Source: Thalassomonas sp. RHCl1
GTDB lineage: Bacteria; Pseudomonadota; Gammaproteobacteria; Enterobacterales; Alteromonadaceae
Length of the DNA: 64,000 nt
Assembly (NCBI RefSeq): GCF_947387555.1
Contig: NZ_CANDNZ010000017.1
Span: 1 to 64,000, forward strand
Direction: 5' to 3'
A program made the position numbers and the translations under genes. The notes beneath the pieces were generated by a model. That model did no database searches, was not told the origin of the DNA, and saw only the letters and a program-made list of their open reading frames with translations. Of this stretch, positions 36,042 to 47,837 are shown piece after piece. The stretch's first letter is position 1, and every line of letters begins with the position of its first letter.

Positions 36042-38090
36042 CTAAACCGGCTTGTCCGGCACCCAGGACAAGTCCGTTTTCACTTTCCCCTGCTTGACCG
36101 AGCGTACCACCTGGACGATTTTCGGCCAGTTAAGGGTCCATTCGATATATTCCAGGGCATCATCTACCAGGATGGAAAAGTCATTATGCAGCTGATATTG
36201 ATTGAGATCGGCAATCTCTGTCAGCTTCATTTCCAGCGGCAGGGGTTCTTCGCCTATATGGGCAATACCTTGATATTTCTCCGCCAATGAAGGGAAGTAA
36301 TCTTTCACTATGCCTTTCGCCCAAATGGAGGCAAAGGTTTCTTTAACCTCCCGGCTGTCGCTTTTGCCTGTATCCGCCGTGAGCTTACCCCATTGACGGC
36401 GTACCTCGGTAATACGTTTTAATCCCACCTCAACCAACAAATCCCTGAGGTTGTTTCGGTCCAACTTGGTAAATGCCCCCTTCTCCAGCGCACTTTGTAA
36501 AGCCGCGGCTAACACCCCTTTAGAGCTGTCTTCCCGCTTAAGCTGATCCCAGATGGCTTGTTTGGCTTGGGTTAAGTCCCGCCGCCGGTATTTCACCACC
36601 GGATCCGGGTTGATCCAGACATCAAGCACTGTGCCCCAGAGCAAGGTGGGTAGATATGTGCCAAAAACATATTTCGGCAAATCCTTAATCGGCGCACGTG
36701 CTTTCTTCACCATCACCAGATCCAGCTTGGCATCGCTGAGCATGGGCTCCACCGCCGATTTGAAAGTACTGAGGTGTCGTAATTCACGGTGCAAGCTGTA
36801 CTTAAGATGATCATCAATCCACATCACATACAGGGTAAAATTACTGAACGGCGGCAGATCCAGGATCGCCCCGTCACTCAGGCACAACATGGCGCCGGAA
36901 ATTATAGAAGCCGATGGATTGCCGCCGATTTTACCAATACCGCTAACCCCTTTAAGTGCCAATCCGGTTTCGCTTAAACCGTAAAACTTTCTCGCCAAAG
37001 CAGGGTCGAAAACCTTTTTCGCATAGCGCTCCCAGGCAAAAGATCCCTGCCCTTCATTGCCGGCACTTTTTTTGGCGATGGCAATCTCACCTTTAACAAC
37101 AGGCAACGCCGGAAATACCCGGGTTGCAAAAGCTCCCCGCCAGGCATCGAAACTTTTGCCGTTCTCCGGCGGCCTCAGCGCCTGGGTATCGTATGAAGCC
37201 GACAATAAAAAAGTGGCAACCCCGGGCTCATCCATACGCAGCCGGTAAGCACGCAGGCAGGAGATAATGGTTTTAAAAAGCCCCAGGTTCGACAGATGTT
37301 CATTCTCTTGACCGCGAAAGAGCACATCATAATCCAGGCGGAATACCGGCACCCCGGAGCCCAGCATCCTGAGGCGCAGGAAGGCTTCGACAATCTTGGG
37401 AGTATCATAATGAATATCTTTATTTTTGCCGATAAACCACCAATGCAGATTTTCTGCCGTTGCCAGGTTCATACGGCCAAAAATATCCAGCAAATCTATC
37501 GGCGTAATAATGCGTACCCGGCCTGATAACGGGGGATAAGTGCCTACTTGCTCCACCAAACTTTTACCCAGCTCCATAGAAAACCTGATATAGGCTTGTT
37601 TGAGCAAATCCTCACGGCTTTTTCCCCGGGCAATGCCGTGAAGACAATCAGAAAATCCCGCCGCATAAAAGATGATCAGGTTACCCTCATAGGCAGGCGA
37701 GGTCAGCAGGCTATGCAACCCTTTCACATGGCGCTTGAAATAGCGCACACCCCGGAGATGGTCAAAGTGAAAACTAAAGTCAAAATCACGGCTGGCAGCC
37801 CAGGCAAGGAAGTCTTTAAAATCGCCCAGACCGGCTAAATCTTCAAAACCTTTGACACTGTTAATATCTTTTAAAGGTTTTAAATTATGAATATTTTCAA
37901 AGTCTTTAAAACTTCTTATTTTTTTTAACTCTGCAGCTTTGGCACCCGTCAGCTGCTTTAGGGATTGCAGAAATTTCGACTTTTTGAGGTAATCCAGGTA
38001 GTTGGCGTAGCGATAGGTTTTAAAATCATCCCCTTCCCCATAGTTATAATGGGTATATAACACGTACTTAACGGATGCCGGCTGCTCCAC
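36042..38090 (-). CDS. Large protein of unknown function
   Basis: 682 residues. I do not recognise the family. There is no signal peptide and no clear membrane segment, so it is probably cytoplasmic. Residues about 55-95 hold a repetitive FKDF/FEDL pattern (SFKDFENIH, GFEDLAGLGDFKDF). Motifs that stand out are RLDYDVLF (251-258), containing a DxD as in many glycosyltransferases, and WIDDHLKY (424-431) in a hydrophobic context after LCLSDGAILDLPPFSN. A sugar-transferase role is only a weak guess. The start is GTG at 38090 with GGGAG 8 nt upstream; an in-frame stop lies shortly before. It stands alone between two terminators. Confidence 0.8.
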   Translation of the reverse strand: MEQPASVKYVLYTHYNYGEGDDFKTYRYANYLDYLKKSKFLQSLKQLTGAKAAELKKIRSFKDFENIHNLKPLKDINSVKGFEDLAGLGDFKDFLAWAASRDFDFSFHFDHLRGVRYFKRHVKGLHSLLTSPAYEGNLIIFYAAGFSDCLHGIARGKSREDLLKQAYIRFSMELGKSLVEQVGTYPPLSGRVRIITPIDLLDIFGRMNLATAENLHWWFIGKNKDIHYDTPKIVEAFLRLRMLGSGVPVFRLDYDVLFRGQENEHLSNLGLFKTIISCLRAYRLRMDEPGVATFLLSASYDTQALRPPENGKSFDAWRGAFATRVFPALPVVKGEIAIAKKSAGNEGQGSFAWERYAKKVFDPALARKFYGLSETGLALKGVSGIGKIGGNPSASIISGAMLCLSDGAILDLPPFSNFTLYVMWIDDHLKYSLHRELRHLSTFKSAVEPMLSDAKLDLVMVKKARAPIKDLPKYVFGTYLPTLLWGTVLDVWINPDPVVKYRRRDLTQAKQAIWDQLKREDSSKGVLAAALQSALEKGAFTKLDRNNLRDLLVEVGLKRITEVRRQWGKLTADTGKSDSREVKETFASIWAKGIVKDYFPSLAEKYQGIAHIGEEPLPLEMKLTEIADLNQYQLHNDFSILVDDALEYIEWTLNWPKIVQVVRSVKQGKVKTDLSWVPDKPV

Positions 38091-38210
38091 GAGCTGCTCT
38101 CCCGGTGAAATGAATACCTATGACTCCTTACCGATGAATAAGTATAGTAAATTCACGACAACCCATAGATAAGCGGGCAAAATGATCACTTGTGCCGGAA
38201 CCGGAAACTA

Positions 38211-38243
38211 AAAAAGGGATGATACCCGGTATCACCCCTTTTA
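38211..38243 (-). terminator. Terminator after fadH
   Basis: Stem AAAAGGGATGAT/ATCACCCCTTTT with one A-C mismatch and a short loop. A T-run follows on the minus strand. Confidence 0.65.
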
Positions 38244-38254
38244 CTTTATCTTGC

Positions 38255-38304
38255 TCAGTTAGGACCTTAGTCAGGCCCTGGTTAGGCTCTTGGTTAGGCT
38301 CTTG
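38255..38304. repeat. Short direct repeats next to the fadH stop
   Basis: The unit GGTTAGGCTCTT occurs twice in tandem with partial copies on both sides (CAGTTAGGACCTTAGTCAGGC and TTGATTAGA). A local duplication of about 12 bp; no function apparent. Confidence 0.55.
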
Positions 38305-38305
38305 A

Positions 38306-40396
<2,091 letters not shown>

Positions 40397-40583
40397 CTAC
40401 TTGGTGTTGACACAAAACACAAGCAATTTTGACACCTGTCAGATTAAAAATTGATTGTATATTTTACCGCCACTTCTACCCGGGAGCGGACAGCAACAAA
40501 ATTAAGGTGAAAATTCAAATGCTTTGAAAACTTGTGGCACAAAGCCCTGTTGATAAATAAAATTCGTTTATCCAAGCCAAAAA

Positions 40584-41075
40584 ATGAAGCTTATGTATAA
40601 ACAATCCCTGATTGAAAAAATCGTCCACCACCTGCAAACAGAACTGGAAAATGCCGTCCGGGCCGCCGAAAAGGCCCATTTGGCGGCCACCGATGATCAG
40701 TCGGTGGCGGAAACCCAATACGATACCCTGGCCATAGAAGCCGGTTACCTGGCAGAAGGCCAGTCCCGCCGCATTGTTGAATTTCAAAATGCCCTGGCCG
40801 CCTACCAACAACTGGAGCTGACCCCCTATAGCGAAAAGACCGGCATAGCTTTAGGGCATTTGATACAACTCGACGGTGATACAAAAAGAGAACACTGGTT
40901 TTTTCTCGGTCCGGCCGCCGCAGGTTACCGCACCCAGATAGAAGGGCAAAGCATTACCGTGATCACGCCACATTCTCCTATGGGTCAGGCATTATCGGGT
41001 AAGTTTATTGATGATGATATCTGTGTTGTGCTCGGCAAAGGCGAGCTAAAAGATTTTATTGCCGCCGTTGACTGA
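40584..41075 (+). CDS. GreA/GreB-like protein
   Basis: 163 residues. The N-terminal two-thirds is helical (about 5-75) and resembles the Gre coiled coil, ending in SVAETQYDTLAIEAGYLAEGQSRRI. The C-terminal part (about 88-160) is a Gre FKBP-like domain: LGHLIQLD, FFLGPAAAG, ITVITPHSPMGQALSGKFIDDDI. It is probably a secondary-channel RNA polymerase factor or a stand-alone Gre relative. The acidic tip residues seem reduced compared with GreA, so cleavage activity is uncertain. Start at 40584 or ATG 40593. Confidence 0.75.
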   Translation: MKLMYKQSLIEKIVHHLQTELENAVRAAEKAHLAATDDQSVAETQYDTLAIEAGYLAEGQSRRIVEFQNALAAYQQLELTPYSEKTGIALGHLIQLDGDTKREHWFFLGPAAAGYRTQIEGQSITVITPHSPMGQALSGKFIDDDICVVLGKGELKDFIAAVD

Positions 41076-41157
41076 TAAAGTGTGACAAAAAACGACCACC
41101 GGCAAATAAGACGAACAGGCGGGCCATAGAGCGCCCGCCAGGATTAAGAGTAAATGA

Positions 41158-42537
41158 TTAAGAGACGCTGTCGGCCCTGTTAAGCAAGGCTTTCACATCT
41201 TTAAGATCGACCTGCTTTTCATCCACTTTTAAATAAGCCACGGCTTCGGAGTGCACCAGGGTCGCTTCAATCACGCCGGGCATATTGATCAGCAATTCCG
41301 CCACTTCATCGGCTTCCTCTTCAGAGGCAATATTGGTGGCAAAACTGTAACTTTTTGATTTTTTCAACGGTTTCATGCCCATAGCCGCAACAACCCACAG
41401 CAGGCTGAGCACAGCCATCACCAAAAAGATACTTTGCTCGCCATAAGCGGTTGATACCGCGCCACCGATCAAACCGCCGGCAAACGCCCCTAAAAACTGG
41501 CTGCTGGAGTATATGCCCATGGCACTGCCCTTGACCCCGGCGGGCGCCAGGCGGGATAAAATCGACGGCATAGTCGCTTCCAGATAATTAAAAGCGATGA
41601 AAAACAAGACGATCAGGGTGGCCAGCACGACAAAACTTGACGGCAGATACCAGAACAAGAGTAAAGACAGGGTCAATAGGGCAACCGCGGCAACAAACAT
41701 TTGTTTTTCTTTTTGTTTCTTAATGGCAATTATCATAAAGGGCACCATAAAGAAGAAAGACCCCAATAATGCAGGCAGATACAATTGCCAGTGCTGTTCA
41801 AGCGCCAGGCCGGAATCGATCAACTGCTTAGGTAAGGTAACAAAGCAGGCGGTGAGCGCCATATGCAGCACAAAGACCCCGATATTAAGGCGGGATAACT
41901 GCCCGTGGCGGAACAGGGTATTGAGCTGCCCGGTCACGGCAACATTATCCCCCCGCGGCGCCTTATGCACCGACTGGGGCACCATAAACTGGATCATCAG
42001 CATCGCCAATACGGTCAGCGCAGCGGTGAACCAGAACAGGCCGCTTAAGCCAAACAGCTGCGCCACTATCGGGCCAAACACCATAGCAACGGTAAAAGAC
42101 AAACCGATAAACATGCCTATGGTGGCCATCACCTTAGGCCGCTGCTCTTCGCGGCTTAAGTCGGCGGCCAGCGCCAACACCGCACTGGCAATCGCCCCCA
42201 TGCCCTGCAGCGCCCGGCCAAAAACAACACCATAGATGGTATCCGACATGGCGGCGACGATACTGCCGAGCAAAAATACCAACAGCCCCGCCAGGATCAC
42301 AGGTTTTCGGCCAAATTTATCCGATAAAATGCCCATGGGAATTTGCAACATCGCCTGGGTTAAACCGTAAGCCCCTATCGCCAGTCCCAGCCATACCGGG
42401 CTGTAACCGGCCAGCTGAGTACCGTATACGGCAAAAACCGGCAAAATCATAAATAAGCCGAGCATGCGTAAGCCAAAAACCGCAGCCAGGGAAAAAGCGG
42501 CTTTTTTCTCTATCTTGTTTAAACCTGTAACACTCAT
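41158..42537 (-). CDS. yajR: MFS transporter with C-terminal YAM domain (YajR-like)
   Basis: 459 residues: 12 membrane helices with the MFS motif A DKFGRKP after helix 2 and GRALQGMGAIASAVLALAADL in helix 4. After helix 12 comes a ferredoxin-like domain of about 65 residues (INMPGVIEATLVHSEAVAYLKVD), as in E. coli YajR. Substrate unknown. Divergent from uvrA. Confidence 0.88.
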   Translation of the reverse strand: MSVTGLNKIEKKAAFSLAAVFGLRMLGLFMILPVFAVYGTQLAGYSPVWLGLAIGAYGLTQAMLQIPMGILSDKFGRKPVILAGLLVFLLGSIVAAMSDTIYGVVFGRALQGMGAIASAVLALAADLSREEQRPKVMATIGMFIGLSFTVAMVFGPIVAQLFGLSGLFWFTAALTVLAMLMIQFMVPQSVHKAPRGDNVAVTGQLNTLFRHGQLSRLNIGVFVLHMALTACFVTLPKQLIDSGLALEQHWQLYLPALLGSFFFMVPFMIIAIKKQKEKQMFVAAVALLTLSLLLFWYLPSSFVVLATLIVLFFIAFNYLEATMPSILSRLAPAGVKGSAMGIYSSSQFLGAFAGGLIGGAVSTAYGEQSIFLVMAVLSLLWVVAAMGMKPLKKSKSYSFATNIASEEEADEVAELLINMPGVIEATLVHSEAVAYLKVDEKQVDLKDVKALLNRADSVS

Positions 42538-42919
42538 ATCTCTTTACTTCGAACCTTACACTTACTTGCCTGAAAGCAATAAACGGGCATTTCCCCATAG
42601 GATGTTTTCAGCGGTAGTACTCATCATCAGCCCGGGCAACAGTAACCACTTTACTTCAGGCACGGGGCGATAAAAAACGCGTTATCTTATCACGAACCGG
42701 CTAACGCCTGACAGCTTATTTTTTACCGCCGCCGCCTGTTATCCCTCCTTCTTGCCGGCCAACTTGCTTAACCGGCAAAAACCTTTTTATTCGATAAATA
42801 ACAAATAACTGTCCCCCTCCTCAGCCAGGGGCATTAAACAAAGAAACTTTACTTTTAAGGATGAAAGATGCGCAGAATCTATGCGATAATACCCGATTCG
42901 GTAGTTAGGCGGAATCGTT
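42538..42919. other. Divergent intergenic region between yajR and uvrA
   Basis: 382 bp without a gene. It contains a stem-loop TTGCCGG/CCGGCAA (42752-42778) followed by a T-run on the plus strand, and a small CCCCT/AGGGG hairpin (42814-42831). I found no CTGT-N8-ACAG LexA box in front of uvrA. Confidence 0.45.
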
Positions 42920-45745
42920 ATGAGAAAGATAGAAGTTAGGGGCGCCCGTACCCATAACCTGAAAAACATCAATTTGGAAATTCCCCGCGATAAACTCGTG
43001 GTGATCACCGGCTTATCCGGCTCGGGTAAATCTTCATTAGCCTTCGATACCCTGTATGCGGAAGGCCAGCGCCGCTATGTAGAATCCCTGTCTACCTATG
43101 CCCGCCAGTTCCTGTCCCTGATGGAAAAACCCGATGTCGACCATATTGAAGGCTTGTCGCCGGCCATTTCCATCGAACAAAAATCGACTTCCCATAATCC
43201 CAGATCCACCGTAGGTACCATTACCGAAATTTATGATTATCTCAGGCTGTTGTATGCGCGGGTCGGCGAGCCCCGCTGTCCGGATCATCACCAGCCGCTG
43301 GCGGCACAAACCGTTTCGCAAATGGTGGATAAAGTCCTGGCGCTGGAAGAAGGCACCAAGGTCATGGTGCTGGCGCCGGTATTGCAAAACCGCAAAGGGG
43401 AGCATGTTAAACTGCTGGATAACCTCGCGGCCCAGGGCTATATCCGGGCAAGAATAGACGGTGAAGTGTGCGACCTCTCGGATCCGCCCCCCCTGGAACT
43501 GCATAAAAAGCACACCATAGAAGTGGTGGTGGACAGATTAAAGGTGCGCGACGATATCCAGCTGCGCTTATCCGAGTCTTTCGAAACCGCCCTTGCCCTG
43601 ACCTCAGGCACCGCCACCGTCGCCTTTATGGATGAGCCGGATCGGGAAGAGTTGCTGTTTTCCGCCAATTTCGCCTGTCCGCAATGTGGCTACAGCATGC
43701 AGGAGCTCGAACCCAGGTTATTTTCCTTTAACAACCCCGCCGGTGCCTGTCAGACCTGCGACGGCCTGGGTATGAAACAATTTTTCGACCCTTCTAGGGT
43801 GATCTCCAATCCCGAGCTCAGCCTGTCCGGCGGCGCCATCCGCGGCTGGGACAAACGCAACTTCTACTATTTCCAGATGCTGCAGGCACTGGCGGATCAT
43901 TATGACTTTGCCCTGGAAAAACCCTTTAACGAGCTGGATAAAAAAATCCAGAAACTGGTGTTATACGGCAGCGGCAAGCAGGATATCGAATTCAAATATA
44001 TGAATGACCGCGGCGATGTCGTGGTGCGTAAACATCCGTTTGAAGGCATCTTGGTCAATATGGACCGCCGCTACCGGGAAACCGAGTCCAACGCGGTGCG
44101 TGAAGAGCTGGCCAAATACCTCAACAGCCAGCATTGCCCGGAATGTCAGGGCAGCCGCTTACGCCTGGAAGCACGCAATGTCTTTATTGAAGACACGCCT
44201 TTGCCGATTGTTGCCGATTTTGCCATCGCCGAAGCGCTGGAGTTCTTCTCCCAGCTGGAGTTCAGCGGCCAGAAAGGCCAGATCGCCGAAAAAATCCTGA
44301 AAGAAATCAAAGACAGATTAGGCTTCTTAGTCAATGTCGGCCTCAATTACCTCAACCTGTCCCGCAGCGCCGATACCCTATCCGGCGGTGAAGCCCAGCG
44401 TATCCGCCTTGCCAGCCAGATAGGCGCAGGTTTAGTCGGGGTCATGTACGTTTTGGACGAACCTTCCATCGGCCTGCACCAAAGGGATAACGAACGTCTG
44501 CTCAGCACTTTGATCCACTTGAGGGATCTCGGTAATACAGTAATCGTGGTCGAGCATGACGAAGATGCCATCCGCGCAGCGGATCATGTCATTGATATCG
44601 GCCCGGGGGCCGGGGTTCACGGCGGTGAAATCATCGCCGACGGTACCATGGAAGATATTATCGCCAACAAGGACTCGCTCACCGGAAAATATCTCTCGGG
44701 TGTTGAAAAAATCGATATCCCCGCCAGCCGCACGGCCATGGATAAAGAGCAGCAGGTGGTGCTGAAAGGCGCCAGCGGCAACAACCTTAAAAATGTCGAT
44801 CTCAGCATACCGGTCGGCCTGATGACCTGTATCACCGGCGTCTCCGGTTCAGGCAAGTCGACCCTGATCAACGACACCCTGTACAAGCTGGCCCATATCC
44901 AGCTCAACGGCGCCACCACCCAGGAGCCTGCCCCCCATAAAAGCATTACCGGGCTGGAGCTGCTGGATAAGGTCATCGATATCGACCAGAGCCCGATAGG
45001 GCGCACCCCGAGATCTAACCCCGCCACCTATACCGGCATCTTTACCGCCATTAGGGAAATTTTTTCCGCCACCCAGGAGTCACGCTCCCGGGGTTATAAA
45101 CCCGGCCGTTTCAGCTTTAACGTCAAAGGCGGCCGCTGTGAGGCTTGTCAGGGAGACGGATTGATCAAGGTAGAAATGCACTTCCTGCCGGATGTTTACG
45201 TGCCCTGCGATGTCTGTAAAAGCAAGCGTTACAACCGGGAAACCCTGGAGATCCGCTATAAGGGCAAAAACATCCACGAAGTGCTGGAGATGACCATAGA
45301 AGACGGCCTGGAGTTTTTCAGCGCTATTCCCGCGGTCAAACGTAAGCTGCAAACCCTGATGGATGTCGGCCTCAGTTACATTAAACTGGGACAGTCCGCC
45401 ACCACCTTGTCCGGCGGTGAAGCCCAGCGGGTCAAGCTGGCCAAGGAGCTGTCCAAAAGGGATACCGGCAAAACCCTGTATATTCTCGATGAACCGACCA
45501 CAGGTTTGCACTTCCATGATATCAAGCAGTTATTGCAGGTGATCCACCGCCTCAGGGATCACGGCAACACCATAGTGGTGATTGAGCATAACCTGGATGT
45601 GATCAAAACCGCCGACTGGATCGTCGACTTAGGCCCGGAAGGCGGCTCAGGCGGCGGCGAAATCCTGGTCACCGGCACCCCGGAGCAGGTCGCCGAACAC
45701 AAGCAGTCGCATACCGCCCGCTTCCTGAAACCCCTGCTGGCTTAA
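42920..45745 (+). CDS. uvrA: Excinuclease ABC subunit A
   Basis: 941-residue DNA-damage sensor of nucleotide excision repair. Two ABC ATPase modules: Walker [13 protein letters not shown] and [12 protein letters not shown], with signatures [12 protein letters not shown] and [12 protein letters not shown]. Two zinc-binding regions are seen (CPQCGYSM...CQTCDGLG and CEACQGDG...CDVCKSKRY). Length is typical. Confidence 0.98.
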   Translation: MRKIEVRGARTHNLKNINLEIPRDKLVVITGLSGSGKSSLAFDTLYAEGQRRYVESLSTYARQFLSLMEKPDVDHIEGLSPAISIEQKSTSHNPRSTVGTITEIYDYLRLLYARVGEPRCPDHHQPLAAQTVSQMVDKVLALEEGTKVMVLAPVLQNRKGEHVKLLDNLAAQGYIRARIDGEVCDLSDPPPLELHKKHTIEVVVDRLKVRDDIQLRLSESFETALALTSGTATVAFMDEPDREELLFSANFACPQCGYSMQELEPRLFSFNNPAGACQTCDGLGMKQFFDPSRVISNPELSLSGGAIRGWDKRNFYYFQMLQALADHYDFALEKPFNELDKKIQKLVLYGSGKQDIEFKYMNDRGDVVVRKHPFEGILVNMDRRYRETESNAVREELAKYLNSQHCPECQGSRLRLEARNVFIEDTPLPIVADFAIAEALEFFSQLEFSGQKGQIAEKILKEIKDRLGFLVNVGLNYLNLSRSADTLSGGEAQRIRLASQIGAGLVGVMYVLDEPSIGLHQRDNERLLSTLIHLRDLGNTVIVVEHDEDAIRAADHVIDIGPGAGVHGGEIIADGTMEDIIANKDSLTGKYLSGVEKIDIPASRTAMDKEQQVVLKGASGNNLKNVDLSIPVGLMTCITGVSGSGKSTLINDTLYKLAHIQLNGATTQEPAPHKSITGLELLDKVIDIDQSPIGRTPRSNPATYTGIFTAIREIFSATQESRSRGYKPGRFSFNVKGGRCEACQGDGLIKVEMHFLPDVYVPCDVCKSKRYNRETLEIRYKGKNIHEVLEMTIEDGLEFFSAIPAVKRKLQTLMDVGLSYIKLGQSATTLSGGEAQRVKLAKELSKRDTGKTLYILDEPTTGLHFHDIKQLLQVIHRLRDHGNTIVVIEHNLDVIKTADWIVDLGPEGGSGGGEILVTGTPEQVAEHKQSHTARFLKPLLA

Positions 45746-45764
45746 GCGCACAAGGTAAGCTGAA

Positions 45765-45806
45765 ATAACAGGTTTGCTTCCTTTCAAAGGAAAGCAAGCC
45801 TGTTAT
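45765..45806 (+). terminator. Terminator of uvrA
   Basis: A long hairpin of about 19 bp (ATAACAGGTTTGCTT paired with AAGCAAGCCTGTTAT, one G-U and one bulge) followed by a pyrimidine-rich tract. Confidence 0.8.
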
Positions 45807-45925
45807 CATCTCTCTTTATCTTCTTAAAAAGAAACATTTTTATCTTCATTCAGATCCGGTAGGATAATGATCAGTTGTTGAAATAATTATCACCTTAGTG
45901 ATAGCAAAAGAAACAGGATCTGACT

Positions 45926-46573
45926 ATGTTTACCCGCTGGCAAAACCCCCTGATCTACAGCCTGGCCTTTAGTAGTGGTTTCACTATCATGGGCATAGAA
46001 CTACTGGGAGGACGGATCCTGGCGCCCTTTTTCGGCAGCAGCATACATATCTGGGGCAGTATCATTACCGTGTTTATGGTGAGCCTGTCCTTCGGTTACC
46101 TGCTCGGCGGCAAACTCTCTACCCGCAACGCTTCCCTGAAACGCTTCGGCATCATCTATTTGCTCGGCGGCATCTTTATTCTACCTATCGCCTTGTATGC
46201 CAATGAGATCATGCAGGCGATTTTCCTGCAGACAGAAGACAGCCGCTACGGCTCATTAATGGCTGCCAGCGCCTTGTTTTTCCTGCCGACGGTGATCCTC
46301 GGCATGTTATCCCCCTATTCGGTGCGGCTGTTAGTCAAAAATAAAAATGAAAGCGGCCAGGTGGCGGGCATATTATATTTTGTCTCTACCCTGGGCAGCG
46401 CCCTGGGCACAATAATCACTTCGTTTTACCTGGTACTCTATCTCGAGGTCAACCAGATTATTTTCACCTTCAGCGCCCTGCTGCTGTTGCTGGGACTGAT
46501 CGCCATTGCCGCCGACAAAATAATCAAAAATACCGCGATGCAAGTTAAAGATCAGGAAGTCCGTCATGTTTAA
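45926..46573 (+). CDS. Membrane half of a split spermidine-synthase-like transporter/enzyme
   Basis: 215 residues, nearly all membrane helices (six or seven). Typical family N terminus: FSSGFTIMGIELLGGRILAPFFGSSIHIWGSIITVFM. In many bacteria this module is the N-terminal half of a single fused membrane/spermidine-synthase protein. Here it ends at 46573 and the second half is a separate gene overlapping by 8 bp. The role of the membrane module is not established. AGGA lies 8 nt before the ATG. Confidence 0.82.
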   Translation: MFTRWQNPLIYSLAFSSGFTIMGIELLGGRILAPFFGSSIHIWGSIITVFMVSLSFGYLLGGKLSTRNASLKRFGIIYLLGGIFILPIALYANEIMQAIFLQTEDSRYGSLMAASALFFLPTVILGMLSPYSVRLLVKNKNESGQVAGILYFVSTLGSALGTIITSFYLVLYLEVNQIIFTFSALLLLLGLIAIAADKIIKNTAMQVKDQEVRHV

Positions 46574-47474
46574 ACCCGCTTTACCGACACTGTTGCTGTT
46601 ATTGCTGGCAGCCTGCTCTCCCTGGCCCGGCAATGCCGAAGTCGTCCATAGCGAGCGCTCCCTGTACCGCAATATCATGGTGGAAGACAAAGGAGACTTA
46701 CGCTGCTTAAGGTTTAACGTCAAACAGAATAAATCCAACCAAAGCTGCCTTTACAAAAGCCAGCCGCAACAACTGGTATTTAACTATACCAAGCTGCTGT
46801 TTTCCGGGTTATTGCTCAACAGCAGGCCAGATAACATACTTATCATAGGTCTGGGGGGCGGCACTATGTCCAATACCCTGCACCAGCTCTACCCCCAGGC
46901 GCGCATTGAAAATGTTGAAATAGATCCCGCGGTTATCAAGGTCGCCCGGGAATACTTTGGCTTTTTCGAAAACGAGCGCGTCACGGCAACCGATCAGGAC
47001 GGACGCTTGTTTATTAAACGGGCGTTGATGAAAAAACAGCAATACGACTGGATCATCCTAGACGCCTTTAACGGCGAATACATTCCCGAACATCTGCTGA
47101 CACGGGAGTTTTTATCGGAAGCCAGACAACTGCTCAGTGACAAAGGAGTTTTAAGCGCCAATACTTTTTCCAACAGCGGTTTATACGCCTACGAGTCCGC
47201 CACTTATTACGACGTTTTCGGCGATTACTTTAATGTCAGGAATAACAAAAACGAAAACCGCATTATTTTAACCGGCAAGCAGGCACTGCCGGATATCAAA
47301 ACCCTGAGCCAGCGCCTGCCTGTCCTCGACAAGCAATTAAAACCTTTTGGTGTCGACATCAAAGAAATTTTCGCCAATATGGCCCTGGCCTCACAGGAGC
47401 GCGACTGGCCGCAAGATACCCGGGTGTTAACGGATCAATACTCCCCGGCAAACCTGCTCAATATCGACAAATAA
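46566..47474 (+). CDS. Spermidine synthase-like protein with N-terminal hydrophobic lipobox segment
   Basis: 302 residues. A class-I methyltransferase-type fold of the SpeE family: IIGLGGGTMSNTLHQ (about 93-107), NVEIDPAVIKVAREYFG, and IILDAFNGEYIPEHL. The N terminus (residues 1-17) is a Lys followed by a leucine run ending LAAC, which reads as a lipoprotein signal but could be a last membrane helix paired with the preceding gene. SpeE enzymes need a cytoplasmic cofactor, so a truly periplasmic location would be odd. Polyamine synthase activity is not assured. Confidence 0.8.
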   Translation: MFKPALPTLLLLLLAACSPWPGNAEVVHSERSLYRNIMVEDKGDLRCLRFNVKQNKSNQSCLYKSQPQQLVFNYTKLLFSGLLLNSRPDNILIIGLGGGTMSNTLHQLYPQARIENVEIDPAVIKVAREYFGFFENERVTATDQDGRLFIKRALMKKQQYDWIILDAFNGEYIPEHLLTREFLSEARQLLSDKGVLSANTFSNSGLYAYESATYYDVFGDYFNVRNNKNENRIILTGKQALPDIKTLSQRLPVLDKQLKPFGVDIKEIFANMALASQERDWPQDTRVLTDQYSPANLLNIDK

Positions 47475-47837
47475 TTGGCCAAAACTTAGTCATAGACATC
47501 AGCAAGATAGCAGGCAACTCCCGGCGCCGCCAGGCGCCAGCCACCGGGATAAAGCCTGGCCTGTCAAAAATAAATACTGCTACAACAAATAGTTAAAAAC
47601 TATGATCTCCGTCAGCAATTGCCTGTGAATTACAATTTAACCGTAGTTTTTGATTTCTTTTTAGCCTATATTAGGTATAAATAATTTGGCGTAAAAGAAT
47701 ACCAAACTGATTTATTCAATGTACACCCGCCGGCTTTAAGACCCTGGGATAAACGGATTTTCTGTACATCTGGTATATCTACATTCAGCAGATTTTGTGC
47801 GGTTATCGGCTTGGTATCATCTACCTGGAGAGATAAA
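47475..47837. other. Intergenic region before the tubulin-like gene
   Basis: 363 bp with no gene. GC-rich inverted sequences (CCCGG...CCGGG and two GGCGCC copies near 47520-47550) follow the spermidine-synthase-like gene. The rest is AT-rich, with a CCTA-TAT-TAGG dyad near 47668 and a possible TATAAA -10 close by. No confident promoter. Confidence 0.45.

Noticed and set aside
42780-42919. SOS (LexA) box in front of uvrA
   Set aside because: CTGTCCCCCTCCTCAGCC at about 42810 starts like one but lacks the ACAG half at the correct distance.
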